NCBI GenBank assembly: GCA_020634395.1
Contig: JACKBU010000001.1
Coordinates: forward strand, 284,009 to 348,008
Length of the DNA stretch: 64,000 nt
Source of the DNA: Ardenticatenaceae bacterium
Lineage (GTDB): Bacteria > Chloroflexota > Anaerolineae > Promineifilales > Promineifilaceae
Direction of reading: 5' to 3'
Part shown: positions 60,478-64,000 of the stretch, piece by piece
Position numbering within the stretch: the first letter of the stretch is position 1
How the letters are laid out: every line of letters starts with the position of its first letter
The notes under the pieces: model-generated
What the model saw: only the letters and a program-made list of their open reading frames with translations
Told to the model about the DNA's origin: nothing
The model's database searches: none
Position numbers and translations under genes: made by a program

Positions 60478-60578
60478 TGCGTCGTCCTCCTAAAATATAG
60501 ATTTAATTCATTGGTATTCGGGTGATGCCCCAGTGAAGATTTCGGGAACGAAACCCTTTGAGGTATTGGGCATTTTTA

Positions 60579-60607
60579 AGTATATTGGGAAATTGCTAAA
60601 GTGTAAA
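60579..60607 (-). promoter_or_regulatory. Sigma-70-type promoter of acs
   Basis: On the minus strand TTTACA (60607-60602) and TATACT (60584-60579) are 17 bp apart, about 100 bp before the acs ATG. Confidence 0.65.
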
Positions 60608-60687
60608 ACCCTTTAGCCAATACTAAAGTGACGCAGGCCAAAGCTATCTGGTTTCTCCTGCGGACACGCCACACCAAGGAGCAGCAA

Positions 60688-62073
60688 ATGTCTGACAAAC
60701 CTAAAATTGTGATTATTGGCGCCGGCAGCGCCAGTTTTGGTCCCACCACCCTGGCCACCATTGTGCGCGATGCACGGCTGCGCGGCAGCGAACTGGCTCT
60801 GGTCGACCTGAATGAAGCGGCTCTGGAAACCGTGACCGGCGTCGCCGAGCGTATGAGCGAGGCCTGGGATGCCGGGATGCGCATCAGCGGCAGTACCGAG
60901 CGGCGCGATGTGCTGGCGAACGCCAATTTTGTAATCGTGTCGATTGAAACGCCGCCGCGCGAAAAACTGTGGCGGCTGGACTGGGAAGTCACCATGAGAC
61001 ACGGGCTGCGCCAACCGTATGCCGAAAACGGCGGCCCCGGCGGGTTGATGCACGCCTGCCGCCAGATCCCCCACTTTCTAGACATCGTGCGCGACATGGA
61101 AGAACTGTGCCCGGATGCCTGGCTGATCAATTTTAGCAATCCGCTGCCGCGCATCACGCGGGCGGTGACGAAGTACAGCACCATCAAAGTGGTGGGTAAG
61201 TGCCATCAAATTGAGGTAGGGTATGGATTAACGGCCGTTCTCCTCCGCCACCGCTACAACATCCAGATTCCGGCCAACATCTCGCTGCAATCTGACCCCG
61301 GCAACAGCCAGCTCATCCACCAGATGGCTGCCGCCGGACGGCAGTTCCTGGACATTAAATCCGCCGGGCTCAATCACTTCATCTGGCTGGTGGACGTGCG
61401 CGATAAGGCAACCGGCGAGGATTTATACCCGGCCCTGCGCGCCGCCCTGGCCGATGCGCCGCCCACGCTGGAACCCCTCTCGCTGGATTTATTCCGCGTG
61501 TTTGGCCGGCTGCCCCTGCCCGGCGACACGCATCTGGTGGAATATCTGCCCTATGGCTATAACGCGGCCACCAAACCGTGGGAAACCTATCGTCTGCATC
61601 TGTACGACTGGGACGGCAACGAGGCCACGCGCGATTTTCTGAACCACATGATGGCCGAGATGGCTCACGGCCGTATGGCCGTAGACGGCATGCGCGAAGC
61701 GGCCAGCGAAGGCGCCGTCGAACTGATTGCCGCTGTCGCCCTGAACGAAAACTACTACGACGAAACGGTTAATGTCCCGAACCGGGGGGCTATCGTCGGG
61801 CTGCCCGCTGAAACGATTGTGGAGGTTCCGGCGCTGGTCAGCGGACTGGGCATCAGCCCCATCCAGGTGGGCGAGCTGCCGCCGGGGGTGACGGCCCTGC
61901 TGCGCCGGGAAGCGGAACTGGTGGAGATGGTGGTGGACACGGCCGTTTCCGGCGACCGCCAGCTGGCCCTGCAAACCCTGCTGCTCGACCCTATGGTCAA
62001 CGACATTGGGCAGGCGCGGGCCATTCTGGACGACTATCTCAAAACGTTTGCCGATTATCTGCCGCAGTTTTGA
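60688..62073 (+). CDS. Family 4 glycoside hydrolase (alpha-glucosidase/galactosidase type)
   Basis: A 461-residue GH4 enzyme, which cleaves glycosides by NAD+-dependent redox chemistry with a divalent metal. KIVIIGAGSASFGPTTLATIV binds NAD, VIVSIETPPREK follows, INFSNPLPRITRAV and VVGKCHQIEVGYG supply the metal-site Asn/Cys/His, and NHFIWLVDVRD lies in the active site. The sugar specificity is not readable. ATG 60688 has AAGGAG upstream, preferred to 60628. It converges with rph, 10 bp between stops. Confidence 0.9.
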   Translation: MSDKPKIVIIGAGSASFGPTTLATIVRDARLRGSELALVDLNEAALETVTGVAERMSEAWDAGMRISGSTERRDVLANANFVIVSIETPPREKLWRLDWEVTMRHGLRQPYAENGGPGGLMHACRQIPHFLDIVRDMEELCPDAWLINFSNPLPRITRAVTKYSTIKVVGKCHQIEVGYGLTAVLLRHRYNIQIPANISLQSDPGNSQLIHQMAAAGRQFLDIKSAGLNHFIWLVDVRDKATGEDLYPALRAALADAPPTLEPLSLDLFRVFGRLPLPGDTHLVEYLPYGYNAATKPWETYRLHLYDWDGNEATRDFLNHMMAEMAHGRMAVDGMREAASEGAVELIAAVALNENYYDETVNVPNRGAIVGLPAETIVEVPALVSGLGISPIQVGELPPGVTALLRREAELVEMVVDTAVSGDRQLALQTLLLDPMVNDIGQARAILDDYLKTFADYLPQF

Positions 62074-62083
62074 CCGAGGAAGG

Positions 62084-62803
62084 TTAGACGGGCGTCAACG
62101 CCTCTCGCTGTTTGGCGGCCAGCGTCTGGATGCCGCTGGCCGCCAGGTCGAGCAGCGTGTCCAGTTGGGCGCGGGGGAAGGGCGCACGTTCGGCCGTGCC
62201 CTGCACTTCGATGAGATCGCCAACGGCCGTCATCACCACGTTCAGGTCCACCTCGGCGGTGGAATCTTCGTGATAGGGCAAATCGAGCAGCGCCACGCCA
62301 TCCACAATGCCCACGCTGACGGCCGCCACCTGCCGCTGCAGCACGCTTTCCGGCAAATCCCCGCTGGCGATGAACGGCCGTAAGGCCAGATTCACCGCCA
62401 CCCAGCCGCCGCAAATGGCGGCCGTGCGCGTGCCGCCATCGGCTTGCAGCACGTCGCAGTCCACCGTCAGCGTGCGCTCCCCTAAGAGCGACAGATCAAC
62501 CGCCATACGCAGGCTGCGACCAATCAGCCGCGAGATTTCTTGTGTGCGGCCTTTGGGCCAGCGCTGCTCGCGGGCGGTGCGCGTGGTTGTGCTGCGCGGC
62601 AACATGGCGTATTCGGCCGTCAGCCAGCCATGCGGATTTTCGCGGCCGCGCAGCCAGCCGGGCAGCGTGTCCTCGATAGAGACGTTGCACAGCACGTGGG
62701 TGTCGCCAAACTGGGCCAGCACGGAGCCTTCGGCCCACTTGGTATAGTTGGGGATGAAGTGGATGGGCCGGAGTTGATTGGGGGAACGGCCGTCTTGTCT
62801 CAT
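62084..62803 (-). CDS. rph: Ribonuclease PH
   Basis: A 239-residue phosphorolytic 3' exoribonuclease for tRNA ends: MRQDGRSPNQLRPIHFIPNYTKWAEGSVLAQFGDTHVLC, LPRSTTTRTAREQRWPKGRTQEISRLIGRSLRMAVDL, LTVDCDVLQADGGTRTAAICGGWVA and DLPYHEDSTAEVDLNVVMT carry all core motifs. I prefer the ATG at 62803 (MRQDGR, the family start), nine bases from AGGAG; an ATG at 62809 is too close to it. Confidence 0.96.
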   Translation of the reverse strand: MRQDGRSPNQLRPIHFIPNYTKWAEGSVLAQFGDTHVLCNVSIEDTLPGWLRGRENPHGWLTAEYAMLPRSTTTRTAREQRWPKGRTQEISRLIGRSLRMAVDLSLLGERTLTVDCDVLQADGGTRTAAICGGWVAVNLALRPFIASGDLPESVLQRQVAAVSVGIVDGVALLDLPYHEDSTAEVDLNVVMTAVGDLIEVQGTAERAPFPRAQLDTLLDLAASGIQTLAAKQREALTPV

Positions 62804-62817
62804 ATCCATGGTCTCCT

Positions 62818-63234
62818 CTATCGCTCAAAATAGGCGCGGGTGGGAATAAAAACCAGCAGCAGCACACCAATCAGCACAAACAGCCAACTGGCATCCCACA
62901 GGCCAAAAGCGATCATCGCCACACCCAGCAGGCTTTGGATGGGCGCTTCGCGCCAGGCCTGCCAGGGAGGTGTATGTGGCACCTGATAGCCTTCGGCCTC
63001 CAGGCGGGCGCGCAGCTGCACCAGTGATGGTTCGGTCAACGTACGGCCGTCGGGGAAAACCAGCGTGGGGACGCTCTCGTAACCGTCGTTGATTTCTTGC
63101 AAGCGGATTTTGGCCGCCTGATTCTGCCCGGCGTCTACATACTCGTAAGCCACGCCCGCCCGGTCCAGCATCCCCCGCACCGGCCGCACAGAGGGACAGA
63201 GTTTTGTGCCGTAAAGAATGATTCGTTGGGTCAT
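62818..63234 (-). CDS. Glutaredoxin-like protein with C-terminal membrane helices
   Basis: A 138-residue protein: a thioredoxin-fold domain IILYGTKLCPSVRPVRGMLDRAGVAYEYVDAG, then VPTLVFPDGRTLTEPS with the cis-Pro, then two hydrophobic segments (IQSLLGVAMIAFGLW, SWLFVLIGVLLLVFIP). The usual CxxC is CPSV, so it has a single active-site Cys and would work as a monothiol or mycoredoxin-like enzyme at the inner face of the membrane. It lies 14 bp upstream of rph and is probably cotranscribed. Confidence 0.82.
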   Translation of the reverse strand: MTQRIILYGTKLCPSVRPVRGMLDRAGVAYEYVDAGQNQAAKIRLQEINDGYESVPTLVFPDGRTLTEPSLVQLRARLEAEGYQVPHTPPWQAWREAPIQSLLGVAMIAFGLWDASWLFVLIGVLLLVFIPTRAYFER

Positions 63235-63239
63235 AAGGG

Positions 63240-63335
63240 TAGGTTTGATGGTTGGTTAGTTGATTAGTTTGTTGCTTTGTTGGTTTGTTGGTTGATGGCC
63301 GGCTAACAAACTAACCAGCCTGACCAACCAACGGC
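63240..63335. repeat. TTGGTTA heptamer array
   Basis: TTGGTTA, GTTGATT, AGTTTGT and related 7-bp units, then the inverse CTAACAAACTAACCAGCCTGACCAACCAAC. It fills the gap between the glutaredoxin gene and the end of dapF. Same unit family as 46862-46925. Confidence 0.75.
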
Positions 63336-64000
63336 TACAGTTCTTCCAATTCGTGCAGTAAATCTGGCGCAATGGTTCCCTGGGCTACGGCCGTTACCGT
63401 TCCCGTCAAAGTCACCTGCCAGTCGGCATCTACCGCCACAACAGCATCGCCGCCGGCCATGCGCACGGTGACCGGGCTCTGGCAGCGGCCGGTGCGCACG
63501 GCCGTGCCCGCCGCCGCACTGGCCGAGGTGCCGGAAGCCAGCGTATAGCCGGCTCCGCGCTCCCAAATAGCGATCTCGATGGTGTGATCATCTACCACAC
63601 GCACAAGCTGCACGTTGGTGCGATTGGGAAACAGAGGCGCTGTTTCCAGCTTCGGCCCGATGACCTGGATGGCGTCCAGTTCGTGGGTGAAGAGGACGCA
63701 GTGGGGGTTGCCGATGGAAACGGCCGTTATTCTCAACCATTCGCCGGCCACGGCCACATCTTCCTCCAACCGTCCAAAGGTCAACCGGCCCATCGCCAGG
63801 GCAATGGTGTGCGCGTGGTCATCCAGCGCCTCGGCCCGGATGGTCTGGCCGTGGATGGTGATGGTGCAGGAACGGCCGTGTACATACTCCTGATCCCAAA
63901 GATAGCGGGCAAAAATCCGCAGCCCGTTGCCGCTCTTTTCCGCCTCGCTGCCATCGGGATTCAAAAAGCGCATGGTGTTTGGCCCGGGCGCGTCGGGCAA
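63335..64000 (-). CDS. Diaminopimelate epimerase homologue, both catalytic Cys replaced by Ser (N-terminus cut)
   Basis: The C-terminal 221 residues of a DapF-fold protein; the start lies beyond the right edge. RFLNPDGSEAEKSGNGLRIFARYL, ITAVSIGNPHCVLF, FPNRTNVQLVRV and IAIWERGAGYTLASGTSASA match DapF block by block. DapF uses two cysteines, in xCGNG and ACGTG, as acid and base. Here the codons are AGC (63934-63932) and TCC (63535-63533), both Ser. So it cannot use the normal thiol mechanism; it may be inactive, use another substrate or be a racemase-like relative. It is not a sequencing slip at one site, as both are changed. Confidence 0.88.
   Translation of the reverse strand: MPDAPGPNTMRFLNPDGSEAEKSGNGLRIFARYLWDQEYVHGRSCTITIHGQTIRAEALDDHAHTIALAMGRLTFGRLEEDVAVAGEWLRITAVSIGNPHCVLFTHELDAIQVIGPKLETAPLFPNRTNVQLVRVVDDHTIEIAIWERGAGYTLASGTSASAAAGTAVRTGRCQSPVTVRMAGGDAVVAVDADWQVTLTGTVTAVAQGTIAPDLLHELEEL

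Overview
The window looks like chromosomal DNA of a GC-rich bacterium, most likely of the phylum Chloroflexota (Anaerolineae-like). This is inferred from the gene set: DUF4342 protein, type 2 isopentenyl-diphosphate isomerase, very large TPR and STAND proteins, a K+-type membrane pyrophosphatase, a solo CpaF and a coiled-coil insertion in RpoC. No rRNA is present. There are three tRNA genes and about 53 protein genes, two of them cut by the window ends. I see no phage, transposase, CRISPR array or origin.

Layout. 1-9.4 kb: cut quinone oxidoreductase, PRPP-binding transferase, a four-helix-bundle ORF between inverted repeats, orphan HyuB, orphan CpaF, a VanY-CapA lipoprotein pair, a methyltransferase, a PfkB kinase and DUF4342. 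9.6-24 kb: PrsW protease, HAD-DinB pair, tRNA Arg/Ser/Ser cluster, several small conserved proteins, a two-component pair, PlsC, a LysM lipoprotein, an 18-unit 22-bp repeat array, a membrane histidine kinase and an M28 peptidase. 24.2-30.9 kb: PspC and the most unusual locus, an AAA ATPase with a death-like C-terminal domain, a 1401-residue receiver/kinase/Nudix/STAND fusion and a free Nudix paralogue. 31-37.5 kb: polysaccharide genes (GT4, GtrA, ligase/polymerase, UXS-like epimerase), then the isoprenoid genes fni and a polyprenyl synthase. 37.6-47.9 kb: housekeeping genes rpoC, prfB (programmed frameshift), ftsY, xseB-Nudix-xseA, a Tag-like glycosylase, rsfS and ndk. 48-64 kb: an 1846-residue acidic TPR protein, a histone-deacetylase-like hydrolase, hppA, an unknown protein, acs, a GH4 glycosidase, rph, a membrane glutaredoxin and a DapF homologue whose two catalytic cysteines are serines.

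Two features run through the whole window. The palindromic octamer ACGGCCGT occurs far more often than composition predicts, leaving TAV, NGR and RPF tripeptides in many proteins. Arrays of 7-8-bp imperfect repeats, often with inverted halves that can form hairpins, sit between genes and twice inside hyuB in frame.

All functions are read from sequence motifs. Start codons were chosen from ribosome-binding sites, gene overlaps and family N-termini.
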